Assembly: GCF_001421805.1 (NCBI RefSeq)
Contig: NZ_LMLC01000003.1
Span: 62,236 to 126,235, forward strand
Reading direction: 5' to 3'
Origin: Sphingomonas sp. Leaf34
GTDB lineage: Bacteria; Pseudomonadota; Alphaproteobacteria; Sphingomonadales; Sphingomonadaceae
DNA: 64,000 nucleotides
The notes below the pieces were generated by a model. The model saw only the letters and a list, made by a program, of their open reading frames with translations, was not told the origin of the DNA and made no database searches. This document shows, one piece after another, positions 20,925-29,922 of the stretch; position 1 is the first letter of the stretch; every line of letters starts with the position of its first letter. A program made the translations under genes and the position numbers.

Positions 20925-23183
20925 ATGCGGAACTCGGGATCGGTCGTCGCGTCGGGGATCATGACGGCGGTGTTCGCGACCACCGCCTTCACCACCGCGG
21001 CGGAGGCGAAAGTGTCCGCCCCGCCGGGTGCCAGGATCTTCCGGCTCGACGGCGCCGGCGTCACCTATGCGATGGGCGTCGACGACAAGGGCTATCTCCA
21101 GCCGCTATACTGGGGTGCCCCGCTTGCGGCCGGCGACCCGCTTGTCTCGACCGATCCGGTCAAGACCGGCGACCCGGTGCTGGTCAAAGCGCCGGGAGAG
21201 TTGTCCGGGTTCGATCCCGCGGGCTCCGTCACCCTGCAGGAATATCCGGGCCAGGGCGAAGGCCTGGTCAACGATCCGGGGATCAAGACGATCTTCGCCG
21301 ACGGCAACCGCGACTTGGTCCTCAAATATCGCTCGCATTCGGTGCAGGGCGAGACGCTGATCATCGAACTCGCGGACATCCGGCGTCCGCTCAGCGTCAC
21401 GCTGCGCTACACGATCGATCCCGAGACGGGCGTGCTCGCGCGGTCGGCATCGGTGCGTAACGGCGACAGCCGCCCGGTGCGCGTCGACCAGATCGCGTCG
21501 GCGGTCTTCACGCTGCCGGTCGGCGACGATTATCGGCTGCATTACCTGACCGGCCGCCATGCCGCGGAGTGGCAGAAGAAGGACGTCGCGATCACGCCGG
21601 CGCTGACCGTGCTGGAAAGCCGGCGCGGATCGACCGGTCACGGCAACAATCCCTATTTCGCGATCGGCAAGCAGGGGGCCACCAGCGAAGCGCACGGGCC
21701 GGTCTGGTTCGGCGCGCTCGCCTGGTCGGGGTCGTTCCGGATCAGCGTCGGCCAGGACAATCTCGGCCGCATCCGCGTGATGGGCGGGTATAATCCCTAC
21801 GACTTCTCGTGGTCGCTAAAGCCTGGCGAGACGCTCGACACGCCGATCTTCTATGCCGGCTATTCGGATGCCGGCATGGGTGGTGCCTCGCGGATATTCC
21901 ACAGGTTCGAGGTCGCGCACATCATGCCCGGCGGCGTCAAGGCGAAGCTCCGCCCCGTGCTGTACAACAGTTGGGAAGCGACCGCGTTCGACGTGACCGA
22001 GGCGGGGCAGGAAGCGCTTGCCGAGAAGGCCGCGAAGATCGGCGTCGAGCGGTTCGTGGTCGACGATGGCTGGTTCGGCGCGCGCAACAGCGACAAGGCC
22101 GGGCTTGGCGACTGGACGGTCAACCGGACGAAGTTTCCGAACGGAATGAAGCCGCTGATCGACAAGGTCCATACGCTCGGAATGGATTTCGGCCTTTGGG
22201 TCGAGCCCGAGATGGTCAACGTCGACAGCGACCTGTACCGCGCGCATCCCGACTGGGTGCTGAACTACACCGGCCGGCCGCGGACCGAGGGACGCAACCA
22301 GCTGGTGCTCAACCTCGCGCGGAAGGATGTCCGCGACCATCTGCTCGGCGTGCTCGACACGCTCGTCAGCGAGAACGACATCGCGTTCCTGAAATGGGAC
22401 TATAATCGCAACTGGACCGAGGCTGGCTGGCCCGCCATGCCGGTGCAGGATCAGCAGCGCGTCTATGTCGACTATGTCCGCAACCTCTATCACATCCTGA
22501 CCGAGCTACGGCGACGCCACCCCAAGCTCGAGATCGAGGGCTGTTCGGGGGGCGGCGGCCGCGTCGATCTCGGCATCCTGGGACTGACCGACGAAGTGTG
22601 GCCGTCGGACAATACCGACCCCGCCGACCGGTTGATGATCCAGGACGGCTTCACGCAGGCCTATCCGACATCGGTGATGATGGCGTGGGTGACGGACAGC
22701 CCCAATTGGGCGAATACGCGGGCGACGTCGCTCGATTACCGCTTCCTCTCGTCGATGCAGGGCGGTCTCGGCATCGGTGCGAACCTGGACAAGTGGCAGC
22801 AGGAGGATTTCGCGACCGCGACGAAATGGGTCGCCGCGTACAAGACGATCCGGCAGACGGTGCAGCGCGGCCAGCTCTATCGCATCGATCCGCCCTCGAC
22901 CGACAATGCGACGTCGGCGACGATGTACGTCGCGCAGGACCGCCGCCAGGGCGTGATGTTCCAGATGCTGCACTCGTCGATGTGGCGCGACAATCCCGCG
23001 CCGAACCATCCGCAGGGTCTCGATCCGAGCGTCATCTACCGCGTGTCGATCCTTGGCGGTGGCGTGCTGCCCGAGGGCGTTCCTGCGCGCGCGAGCGGTG
23101 CATATTGGATGGAGCGCGGGCTTCGCGCGCCGCTGAAAGGCGACTTCGTCGGTGCCGCGTTCGTGTTCGACGCGGCGAAATGA
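20925..23183 (+). CDS. Secreted alpha-galactosidase, glycoside hydrolase family 36
   Basis: A 752-residue enzyme with signal peptide (about 1-27, ending A-E-A-K). The N-terminal beta-supersandwich is followed by a TIM barrel with W-E-A-T (substrate site), V-V-D-D-G-W-F-G, nucleophile D492 in L-K-W-D-Y-N-R-N-W, the E-G-C-S-G-G-G-G-R motif and acid/base D562 in P-S-D-N-T-D-P. It removes terminal alpha-galactose. ATG 20925 follows a purine-rich GGGGGGA site; an in-frame ATG at 20826 is less likely. It is divergent from the KGSADH operon, linking alpha-galactoside cleavage to sugar oxidation. Confidence 0.93.
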   Translation: MRNSGSVVASGIMTAVFATTAFTTAAEAKVSAPPGARIFRLDGAGVTYAMGVDDKGYLQPLYWGAPLAAGDPLVSTDPVKTGDPVLVKAPGELSGFDPAGSVTLQEYPGQGEGLVNDPGIKTIFADGNRDLVLKYRSHSVQGETLIIELADIRRPLSVTLRYTIDPETGVLARSASVRNGDSRPVRVDQIASAVFTLPVGDDYRLHYLTGRHAAEWQKKDVAITPALTVLESRRGSTGHGNNPYFAIGKQGATSEAHGPVWFGALAWSGSFRISVGQDNLGRIRVMGGYNPYDFSWSLKPGETLDTPIFYAGYSDAGMGGASRIFHRFEVAHIMPGGVKAKLRPVLYNSWEATAFDVTEAGQEALAEKAAKIGVERFVVDDGWFGARNSDKAGLGDWTVNRTKFPNGMKPLIDKVHTLGMDFGLWVEPEMVNVDSDLYRAHPDWVLNYTGRPRTEGRNQLVLNLARKDVRDHLLGVLDTLVSENDIAFLKWDYNRNWTEAGWPAMPVQDQQRVYVDYVRNLYHILTELRRRHPKLEIEGCSGGGGRVDLGILGLTDEVWPSDNTDPADRLMIQDGFTQAYPTSVMMAWVTDSPNWANTRATSLDYRFLSSMQGGLGIGANLDKWQQEDFATATKWVAAYKTIRQTVQRGQLYRIDPPSTDNATSATMYVAQDRRQGVMFQMLHSSMWRDNPAPNHPQGLDPSVIYRVSILGGGVLPEGVPARASGAYWMERGLRAPLKGDFVGAAFVFDAAK

Positions 23184-23300
23184 CGGCCGCGGGCTCTGCG
23201 TCGATCTCGAGCATGATCGCCGCAGAGCCCGCAGCGAGACGACACATCGGCCAGAATCGCCCGTCATCATCGCGACGACCGGTCGCGCCCCGGCCGCGTC

Positions 23301-23753
23301 TCAATCCTGTTCGGCCAACGCCTTCAATTGGTCCGCCGCGGCACCCCAGCCCTCTTCGAAGCCCATCGCACGATGCTGTTCCATCGCCTCGCGCGTCCAG
23401 TGTCGCGCGCTGGCGTGATAGCGCGTGCCATCACCATCGGGTTGGACCTCGAACAGCCCTACCATCATCGGTCCGGCGGGTAGCCAATCCCCGGTAAACG
23501 CATCGGTGACGACGAACCGCCGGTTAGGCTCGAACGCCAGCACGATGCCCTCGTTCGGCATCTCCTCGCCGTTCGGGCCGTGCATCACGATGTGGCTGCG
23601 TCCGCCCGCGCGCCATTCCAGCATGCGCGCCTCGGCGCGCCAGGGCTTGGGGCAGAACCACTCCTCGAACCGGTCGATCATCGTCCGCCACACCGTCTCG
23701 AGCGGCGCGTCGATGTACCGCTCGATTGCCAGTTCATATCGTTCGCCCGTCAT
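23301..23753 (-). CDS. SRPBCC / AHSA1-family protein
   Basis: A 150-residue helix-grip protein. It starts M-T-G-E-R-Y-E-L-A-I-E-R-Y-I-D-A-P-L-E-T-V-W-R and contains the W-x-R-A-G-G-R-S pattern of Activator-of-Hsp90-ATPase-like (AHSA1) domains. These bind hydrophobic ligands or partners; no specific role can be given. ATG 23753 has GGAG seven bases upstream; ATG 23756 directly before it is possible. It lies between the alpha-galactosidase (convergent) and the modABC operon (same strand, 119 bases after modC). Confidence 0.78.
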   Translation of the reverse strand: MTGERYELAIERYIDAPLETVWRTMIDRFEEWFCPKPWRAEARMLEWRAGGRSHIVMHGPNGEEMPNEGIVLAFEPNRRFVVTDAFTGDWLPAGPMMVGLFEVQPDGDGTRYHASARHWTREAMEQHRAMGFEEGWGAAADQLKALAEQD

Positions 23754-23872
23754 CATCACGCTCCGTTCCAAGCAACGGACCCCGCGACATCGCCGCGCCG
23801 GCGCGTCATGGGAGCCGGCGGGATCCTATCATAGTTCGGCGTGACATCTACCGCGTGGCGACAACGCCGGCC

Positions 23873-24484
23873 TCACATCCGGACGACCCGCGTACCGATC
23901 CGCTCGGCTTCCGCCGGGTCGTGCGTGACCATCAGGATCGGCAGTTCGAGCACATCGCGGACATGCTCGATCGCTTGCAGGACTTCTTCGCGACGCGCGC
24001 GATCAAGAGAGGAGAGAGGCTCGTCGAGCAACAGGAAGCGCGGACGGCTCAGCAGTGCGCGACCGATCGCGACGCGCTGTGCTTCGCCGCCGGATAACGT
24101 GCGCGGCCAACGGTCGAGCAAATGGCCGATACCGAGAAAACCGATCGCCTCATCAAATCCGTCGATCTTGCCGCCCGCCCCGTACAGGAGGTTCGCCCGC
24201 ACCCGGATATGCGGGAACAGCCGCGCCTCCTGGAAGACATAGCCCGCGCGACGGCGTTCGGGGGGGACATCGACGCCGCCGGCCCGGTCTGCATCGAACA
24301 GCGTGTCGCCATCGACCGCGATGCGACCGCGATCAGGCCGAAGCAGTCCGGCGACCATGTTCAGCACGCTCGACTTGCCGATACCCGAGGGGCCGAACAA
24401 CACGGTCGCCCCCTCGCCGGCTTGCAGCGTCAGCGAGACGTGCGCATCGCCGAGCCGTTTTTCGATATCGATCTCAAAGGACAT
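23873..24484 (-). CDS. modC: Molybdate ABC transporter ATP-binding protein ModC (short form)
   Basis: A 203-residue ATPase: Walker A F-G-P-S-G-I-G-K-S-S, signature L-S-G-G-E-A-Q-R-V, Walker B F-L-L-L-D-E-P-L-S-S-L-D, switch V-T-H-D. It powers molybdate import with ModA and ModB. It ends just after the ABC domain, whereas E. coli-type ModC has a further 130-150 residues with a TOBE/MOP molybdate-binding domain, so this is the short form and any feedback sensing by the C-terminal domain is missing. It overlaps modB by 11 bp, indicating translational coupling. Confidence 0.88.
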   Translation of the reverse strand: MSFEIDIEKRLGDAHVSLTLQAGEGATVLFGPSGIGKSSVLNMVAGLLRPDRGRIAVDGDTLFDADRAGGVDVPPERRRAGYVFQEARLFPHIRVRANLLYGAGGKIDGFDEAIGFLGIGHLLDRWPRTLSGGEAQRVAIGRALLSRPRFLLLDEPLSSLDRARREEVLQAIEHVRDVLELPILMVTHDPAEAERIGTRVVRM

Positions 24485-25163
24485 GGAGGCCCCGTCCCGC
24501 CCGGCGCGTCAACAATTCGGATCCGATCAGGGCGAGCAGCGACAACGCGACGGACACGCACGACAATCGCCAGACCAGCGCATCGGCGCCAGGCTGTTGC
24601 AACGCCGAGTAGATCGCGAGCGGCAGCGTCTGCGTTTCACCGGGAACGTTGGACACGAACGTGATCGTCGCGCCGAACTCGCCGATCGACCGCGCGAAAC
24701 CGAGCACGGCACCGGCCAGTACGCCGGGCACACTGAGCGGTAGCGTCAGCGTCCAGAACACGCGCCACGGCCCTGCCCCCAGCGTCCGCGCGGCATTTTC
24801 GAGCCGCCGGTCGACCGCCTCGATCGAGATCCGCATCGCGCGTACCATCAGCGGCAGCGCCATCACGCCCGCGGCGATCGCGGCGCCCGTCCATCGGAAC
24901 AGCACGGTCACACCGAACCAGTCGCGCAACCACGCGCCGATCGGGCCATTGGGCCCGAACGCGAGCAACAACAGCCATCCGGTCACGACCGGCGGCACCA
25001 CCAGCGGCAGATGGATCGCCGCGTCGACGATGACCTTGCCCGGAAACCGGACGCGGGCGAGCAGCCACGCCAGCGCGAAGGCGATCGGCAACGTCACCAG
25101 CATCGCCACGCCGCCGACCTTGAGTGACAGCGCGACGATGTCCCATTCGGCCGCGTCGAGCAT
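24474..25163 (-). CDS. modB: Molybdate ABC transporter permease ModB
   Basis: A 229-residue inner-membrane protein with about five hydrophobic spans and the permease coupling-loop region L-G-A-G-P-W-R-V-F-W-T-L-T-L-P (EAA motif) near residue 140. It forms the molybdate/tungstate channel with ModC. The ATG abuts the modA TAG stop (25163/25164). Confidence 0.9.
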   Translation of the reverse strand: MLDAAEWDIVALSLKVGGVAMLVTLPIAFALAWLLARVRFPGKVIVDAAIHLPLVVPPVVTGWLLLLAFGPNGPIGAWLRDWFGVTVLFRWTGAAIAAGVMALPLMVRAMRISIEAVDRRLENAARTLGAGPWRVFWTLTLPLSVPGVLAGAVLGFARSIGEFGATITFVSNVPGETQTLPLAIYSALQQPGADALVWRLSCVSVALSLLALIGSELLTRRAGRGLHVL

Positions 25164-25919
25164 CTAGCGCGCGGAGAACCCGTAGCGGGTAAAGATCGCC
25201 TTGCCGGCACGCGAGACCAGGAACCGCCGGAACGCCTCCGCCTCGGGGTTGGTCGACGTCTTCAGGCGCGCGACGGGATAGGTGATCGCAGGGTGGGTGC
25301 GCTCGGGGAAAACGCCCGCGATCCGGACCTTGGCAGAGGCCTTCGCATCGGTCGCATAGACGATCCCAAGCGGTGCGGCGCCGCGCTCGACCAACGCCAG
25401 CGTCGCGCGCACATTCTCGGCACGCACCACGCGCGGCGCGACCTGCGCCCAGACGCCGAGCGTCTCCAGCGATGCCTGACCATATCGACCCGCCGGTACC
25501 GCCGTATCCGCCATTGCCAGCGGTCCGGTCGTCAACACGCGGGCGAGCGCCGCGGGAGGTCGTACGGGGATACGTCCCCTGCTCCCTGCCGGCGCTGCCA
25601 CGACCAGGCGGTTGCCGAGGAACGTCACGCGGGTCGAGGCAACGATCAGGTTCTTCTTCGCGAGTGCGTTCATCCACTCTTCGTCGGCCGAGACGAACAG
25701 GTCGGCCGGCGCGCCCGCCTCGACCTGCCGTGCGAGCGCGGACGAGGCGGCGAACGAGACGGTCGGCTTGACATGGCCCTGCTTGGCCCATGCGTCGGTC
25801 GCCGCCGTCAACGATTCCTGCAACGATGCGGCGGCGAGGACGAGGGGCGGCCGCTGTGCCTGTGCGCCGCTCGCCACGAGGCTGGCCCCTATCGCTGTCG
25901 CGACGATCGAATACCGCAT
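25164..25919 (-). CDS. modA: Molybdate-binding periplasmic protein ModA
   Basis: A 251-residue solute-binding protein with signal peptide ending A-Q-A. Features are V-L-A-A-A-S-L-Q-E-S-L at the start of the mature part, S-F-A-A-S-S-A-L-A-R-Q-V-E-A-G-A-P-A-D-L-F-V-S-A-D and the late A-P-L-G-I-V-Y-A-T-D-A, the ModA oxyanion pocket pattern. It delivers molybdate to ModBC for molybdopterin enzymes. First gene of the modABC operon. Confidence 0.93.
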   Translation of the reverse strand: MRYSIVATAIGASLVASGAQAQRPPLVLAAASLQESLTAATDAWAKQGHVKPTVSFAASSALARQVEAGAPADLFVSADEEWMNALAKKNLIVASTRVTFLGNRLVVAAPAGSRGRIPVRPPAALARVLTTGPLAMADTAVPAGRYGQASLETLGVWAQVAPRVVRAENVRATLALVERGAAPLGIVYATDAKASAKVRIAGVFPERTHPAITYPVARLKTSTNPEAEAFRRFLVSRAGKAIFTRYGFSAR

Positions 25920-25956
25920 TCACTTACCCCGATGATCAGCGCCCATGATCGCCAGG

Positions 25957-25980
25957 GATATATGGGCCGCGGTCATAACG
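25957..25980. promoter_or_regulatory. Possible ModE-like (Mo-box) site upstream of modA
   Basis: Read on the modA strand, CGTTATG at 25980-25974 and CATATATC at 25964-25957 are separated by nine bases and partly resemble the two half-sites of the E. coli ModE operator. The right half is degenerate and no modE lies in the window, so this is tentative. Confidence 0.25.
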
Positions 25981-26082
25981 CCATCGACGCTGATATGTTG
26001 CGCGGGCGAAATGGTGGTCGACGGTCGACGTGGCGACGCTTCGGCTTCTTGTCCTTGCGGGGAAGGTCGGACCGGCGCCGCG

Positions 26083-29000
26083 TCAACGCGCAGTCACGCG
26101 ACCGGTTCGCGCCAGCTTGCCCCAGCCGACCAAAGGCCCGCGCAACGCCTGTGCGATCGCCTTGAGCACGACATAGTACATGACCTGCCGGTAGCCGATC
26201 CGTTGCGGGATCAGCAGCCACAGCAACCGCCAGCGTTCCTTGCGCTCGAGAGCGAAGGCGATGGTCGCCGCGAGCAGGTCGATCGCGGTGAAGATCAGCC
26301 AGTAAGCCAGCATCGTGTAGACGTCGTGGCTGGTCTGCTCCCAGCCATGCGCCTGCACCGCGACATAGGTGGAGGCAAAGCTGACCAGCAGCGCGAGGTC
26401 GATGATCGGCGAGATCGCGGCGAGGAGGATCTGGAAGACGATCGCCTGCGGCAACCCGACCCAGCCGAGTCCGCGCGGATGCGAACGGCCGATCGCCGAG
26501 CGATGCTTGTACAGGCATTGCAGCGTCCCGAACGCCCAGCGGAAGCGTTGCTTGGCAAGCGCGCGCATCGTCTCGGGCGCCTCGGTCCAGGCGATCGCGA
26601 ACTGGTCGTACTGCACCGTCCAGCCATGCCGCTGGATCGCGATCGTCAGGTCCTGATCCTCGGCGAGCGTATCGTCGGGATAACCGCCGACGCTGCGGAT
26701 CGCCTCGAGGCGCCATGCGCCGACCGCGCCCGGGACGACCGTCATCGCGTTGAGGCGGGCCAGCGCGCGACGTTCGAGGTTCTGCGCGGTGATATATTCG
26801 AGCGCCTGCCATTTGGTGATCAGGTTGACGCGGTTGCCGACCTTCGCGTTGCCCGCGACCGCGCCGAGCTCGGGATCGACGAACCAGCGCGCGAGCCGGG
26901 CGATCGTCGTCGGCTCGAACTGCGTGTCGGCGTCGAGCGCGATGACGATCTCGCCGCGCGCGAGTTCGAGCCCGCGGTTGAGCGCGCGTGCCTTGCCGCC
27001 GTTCTCCAGCGTCAGCAGGCGGACGCGGTCGTCGCCCGCGAACGCGTCGGATACCACGCGGCTGGTGCCGTCGCTCGAACCGTCGTCGATCACGATCACC
27101 TCGATCGCGACGTCGGTCGACGCGAGCACGCCCTGTACCGCGCGGACGATCACGCGCTCCTCGTTGAACGCGGGAATCATCACGGTGACGAAGCGCGACG
27201 GATCGATCGCCGGGAACACCGTCTTCAACTCGCGCCGTGCCTGGATCAGCGCGAGCGCGGAGAGCGCCAGCGCGCGGAGGATGCCGATCGTGATCGCGAT
27301 CCCGAAGATCCAGCGCAGCGCGACGACGATACCGCCAAGCGTACTGAACAGCGCGAGATCGGCGACCGCCGCGACTCGGTCGCTCGACGAGATTACCGGC
27401 ATCGACTGGTTGCGCGACAGCCCGGCCAGCGTCGAGACGGGGACGAAGCTGTAGCCCATCGCGCGCAGCCGCTCGATGATCACCGGCAGCGCGGCGACGG
27501 TCTCGGCGCGATTGCCGCCGGCGTCGTGGAGCAGGATGACGTTGCCGCTGCGCTCGGGGTTGCCCGCTTCGACGCCGGCGATCGTCCGGTCGATGATCGC
27601 CTGCACGCCTGGCCGCTTCCAGTCGTCGGGATCGACGTGGAGGCCGACCGAGATATAGCCGCGCTGCTGCGCTTCGAGCGCGGGCAGGATCTCGTCCGCG
27701 GTGCTCGGCTCGGCATCGCCGAAATAGGGCGCGCGGAACAGGCGGAGCGAGCGCCCCGTGAACGCCTGGAACAGCCGCTGCGTCGCGTTGAGCTCGTACT
27801 TCACCTGCCGTGTCGAGACGTTGGCGAGGTTGGGGTGCGTATAGGTGTGGCTACCGATCTCGTGGCCCTCGGCGACCATGCGTTCGAGCAGGGGGCGCTG
27901 CGTCAACGCATTCTCGCCGATCACGAAGAAGGTGGCCGGCGCATGCTCGCGCTTGAGCACGTCGAGGATCTGCGGCGTCCATTCGGGATCGGGGCCGTCG
28001 TCGAACGTCAGCGCGAGCTGTTTGGGGCGATAGCCGGTCCGCACCACGACATAGGGCGACGGCATCCGCGTGAAGTTGACGTCGGCGATCGTGCCGTCCT
28101 TGGCGGGGACCGCGTCGCGGATGCCGGTGACGGGTTCGGCGGCGATCTTGAGGATCTCGCCGCTGCCCTCGATATCGACATTGGTGCCCGCGGGCATCGC
28201 GTCGATCGAATCGGGAACCGGCAATTTGCGGTGATCGCGGCCCCAGATCGACCAGAGCCCGGGATCCTCCGAGCCGAGACGCCACAAGGCAACGCTGCCG
28301 AGCCCCGCCTTTTGCAGGAACGCGATCTGGTTGTACGCCGATGCCGCGTCGAGCAGCCAGACCTGATGCTGCACGCCGCCTTCCGAATAGGCGAAGCTGC
28401 TGTTGCCGCTGGCCTTGTCGAAGGTCGGCATCGTGCCCGAATCGGCGGCGTTCTGCCACGCCTCCTCGACGTCGAGCGCGTCGCCCTTGCCCGCATCGGC
28501 GCCGGCATGCCAGTCATAGGCGTAGGAGCCGATCGCGACGACCAGCTTGGCGGGTGGGATACCGCGCGCTGCGTCGGCGACCATCCGCGCGAACCAGCGC
28601 TGCGACGCGATCGGCCCGGGGGCGCCGCTCGTCTCGTGCTCGTCATACGCCATCAGGAAGATCTTGTCGGTGACCTTGGCGTAGGCCGGCAGGCTCCAGT
28701 CCGGATTGGCGACCGGCGCGGCGATCGCCACCACCCAGCCGCGCGGCGCGAACCGCGCGCGCGTCTCCGCCAGGAACGCACGGTAATTGGGCTGCGCGGT
28801 GACCGGCAGATCCTCGAAATCGTAGAACACGCCGCCCGCATGGTTCGCGCTGAGGAACGGGACGAGCTTGTCGAGGAACGCCGAACGCGCCTTCGGGTCG
28901 GCGAACAACGCCGCACTGCCCGCGCCGTCCCAGTTTCCGTCGACCGCATTCTGCACCATCGGCAGGATCATCGGGCGGTGGACCGCCTTGTTGAGGATGT

Positions 29001-29451
29001 CGCGCCCCGCCTGGTCGCGGAACACGGTGATGTGGTGATCCTTGCCGGTGATCGAGACCCAGCCGGGGATCAGCCAGTCGAGTTGCTCGACATGCCGCGC
29101 GAGACTGGCGGTGCTCGCCTCGTCCCATGGCGCGTGGAAGGCGATCGCGAGTTGCGGGTTGGCGCCATTGCCGACGCCGGGCTTCGCCGCGCTCGTCCCG
29201 AACAGTTGCTTCGCGTAAGAGTTCAGGTCGCGGCGCGTCTGGCGAAGAATGCCACCCCGCGGGGCCGGCAGCTTGTGCAACGCCGGATGCTCGGCCTCGA
29301 TCGGCAACAACGGCGCCGCCGGCACGGCGCCGATCGAGACAGCGAACACCGCAATCGACAGCAGCAACAATATGACGAACGCAGCAACGCCGAAGGTGAA
29401 GCGCCGACGCCGACGGCCACTGGCATCATAGAAGACGGGATTGAGCGACAT
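26083..29451 (-). CDS. Three-module membrane enzyme: GH18-like + NodB deacetylase + GT2 glycosyltransferase
   Basis: A 1122-residue fusion. It has an N-terminal membrane anchor (about 18-40). A GH18-like domain (about 100-400) carries G-G-V-F-Y-D211-F-E213-D-L-P and M-A-Y-D-E-H. A NodB deacetylase domain (about 478-675) carries T-F-D-D-G-P-D, S-H-T-Y-T-H, R-A-P-Y-F and L-L-H-D. Transmembrane segments follow (about 695-738), then a processive GT2 domain (about 754-975; D-D-G-S-S-D-G-T, D-A-D, E-D-Q-D, Q-R-F-R-W) and further C-terminal spans. Each domain retains its main motif residues, though two of the upstream acidic residues of the GH18 D-x-x-D-x-D-x-E motif are replaced. It plausibly makes, deacetylates and trims an N-acetylhexosamine polymer at the inner membrane. 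No clear ribosome site precedes ATG 29451. Confidence 0.88.
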   Translation of the reverse strand: MSLNPVFYDASGRRRRRFTFGVAAFVILLLLSIAVFAVSIGAVPAAPLLPIEAEHPALHKLPAPRGGILRQTRRDLNSYAKQLFGTSAAKPGVGNGANPQLAIAFHAPWDEASTASLARHVEQLDWLIPGWVSITGKDHHITVFRDQAGRDILNKAVHRPMILPMVQNAVDGNWDGAGSAALFADPKARSAFLDKLVPFLSANHAGGVFYDFEDLPVTAQPNYRAFLAETRARFAPRGWVVAIAAPVANPDWSLPAYAKVTDKIFLMAYDEHETSGAPGPIASQRWFARMVADAARGIPPAKLVVAIGSYAYDWHAGADAGKGDALDVEEAWQNAADSGTMPTFDKASGNSSFAYSEGGVQHQVWLLDAASAYNQIAFLQKAGLGSVALWRLGSEDPGLWSIWGRDHRKLPVPDSIDAMPAGTNVDIEGSGEILKIAAEPVTGIRDAVPAKDGTIADVNFTRMPSPYVVVRTGYRPKQLALTFDDGPDPEWTPQILDVLKREHAPATFFVIGENALTQRPLLERMVAEGHEIGSHTYTHPNLANVSTRQVKYELNATQRLFQAFTGRSLRLFRAPYFGDAEPSTADEILPALEAQQRGYISVGLHVDPDDWKRPGVQAIIDRTIAGVEAGNPERSGNVILLHDAGGNRAETVAALPVIIERLRAMGYSFVPVSTLAGLSRNQSMPVISSSDRVAAVADLALFSTLGGIVVALRWIFGIAITIGILRALALSALALIQARRELKTVFPAIDPSRFVTVMIPAFNEERVIVRAVQGVLASTDVAIEVIVIDDGSSDGTSRVVSDAFAGDDRVRLLTLENGGKARALNRGLELARGEIVIALDADTQFEPTTIARLARWFVDPELGAVAGNAKVGNRVNLITKWQALEYITAQNLERRALARLNAMTVVPGAVGAWRLEAIRSVGGYPDDTLAEDQDLTIAIQRHGWTVQYDQFAIAWTEAPETMRALAKQRFRWAFGTLQCLYKHRSAIGRSHPRGLGWVGLPQAIVFQILLAAISPIIDLALLVSFASTYVAVQAHGWEQTSHDVYTMLAYWLIFTAIDLLAATIAFALERKERWRLLWLLIPQRIGYRQVMYYVVLKAIAQALRGPLVGWGKLARTGRVTAR

Positions 29452-29677
29452 GGGACGAATATCAACCGGCGGAAGGGAAACGGCAAATTGCTTTTCCAGG
29501 CCGCTACAGTGCGTGAAAGACGTACGCTGCTGACAAATGCGTCACGGTACCGTTAAGAACAGGCCGGGCCGTGCCGCGATGCGCCGAACCGGGCAGCCCG
29601 CCTATTGATTCGAAGCTATCCTCACCCGCCAGCGGGAGGTGGCGCCGGAGGCAGACACGTCACGTCTGTATCGCATT

Positions 29678-29909
29678 CCTCCCCCTCCGTCTGGCAAGTG
29701 CCAGCCACCTCCCCCTTGCGGGGGAGGATTGATGGCCTCCCCCTCCGTCTGGCAAGCGCCAGCCACCTCCCCCTTGCGTGGGAGGATTGATGGCCTCCCC
29801 CTCCGTCTGGCGAGCGTCAGCCACCTCCCCCTTGCGGGGGAGGATTGATGGCCTCCCCCTCCGTCTGGCAAGCGCCCGCCACCTCCCCCTTGCGGGGGAG
29901 GATTGATGG
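29678..29909. repeat. Four tandem copies of a 58-bp unit, each carrying a hairpin
   Basis: Copies begin at 29678, 29736, 29794 and 29852, exactly 58 bp apart. Each contains CCTCCCCC-TTGC-GGGGGAGG (the third has one changed base), an 8-bp stem with a TTGC loop, then GATTGATGG. The array lies just past the 3' end of the TonB receptor and before the start of the fusion enzyme, both on the minus strand. Related CTCCCCC/GGGGGAG hairpins occur at 44347-44364. The remaining gap (29452-29677) holds nothing recognised apart from a short imperfect hairpin near 29622-29640. Confidence 0.9.
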
Positions 29910-29922
29910 CCTCCCTACCCGA

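Noticed and set aside
25945..29556. 1203-codon plus-strand open frame opposite the GH18-CE4-GT2 gene
   Set aside because: Antisense shadow with Asp/Arg/Ala bias and no motifs.
29602..29871. Small open frames inside the 58-bp array encoding repetitive peptides
   Set aside because: The repeat and hairpins explain the sequence; no ribosome site and the same DNA gives repetitive peptides on both strands.
29678..29909. CRISPR array
   Set aside because: The whole 58-bp unit is conserved, with no unique spacers, and no cas genes are present.
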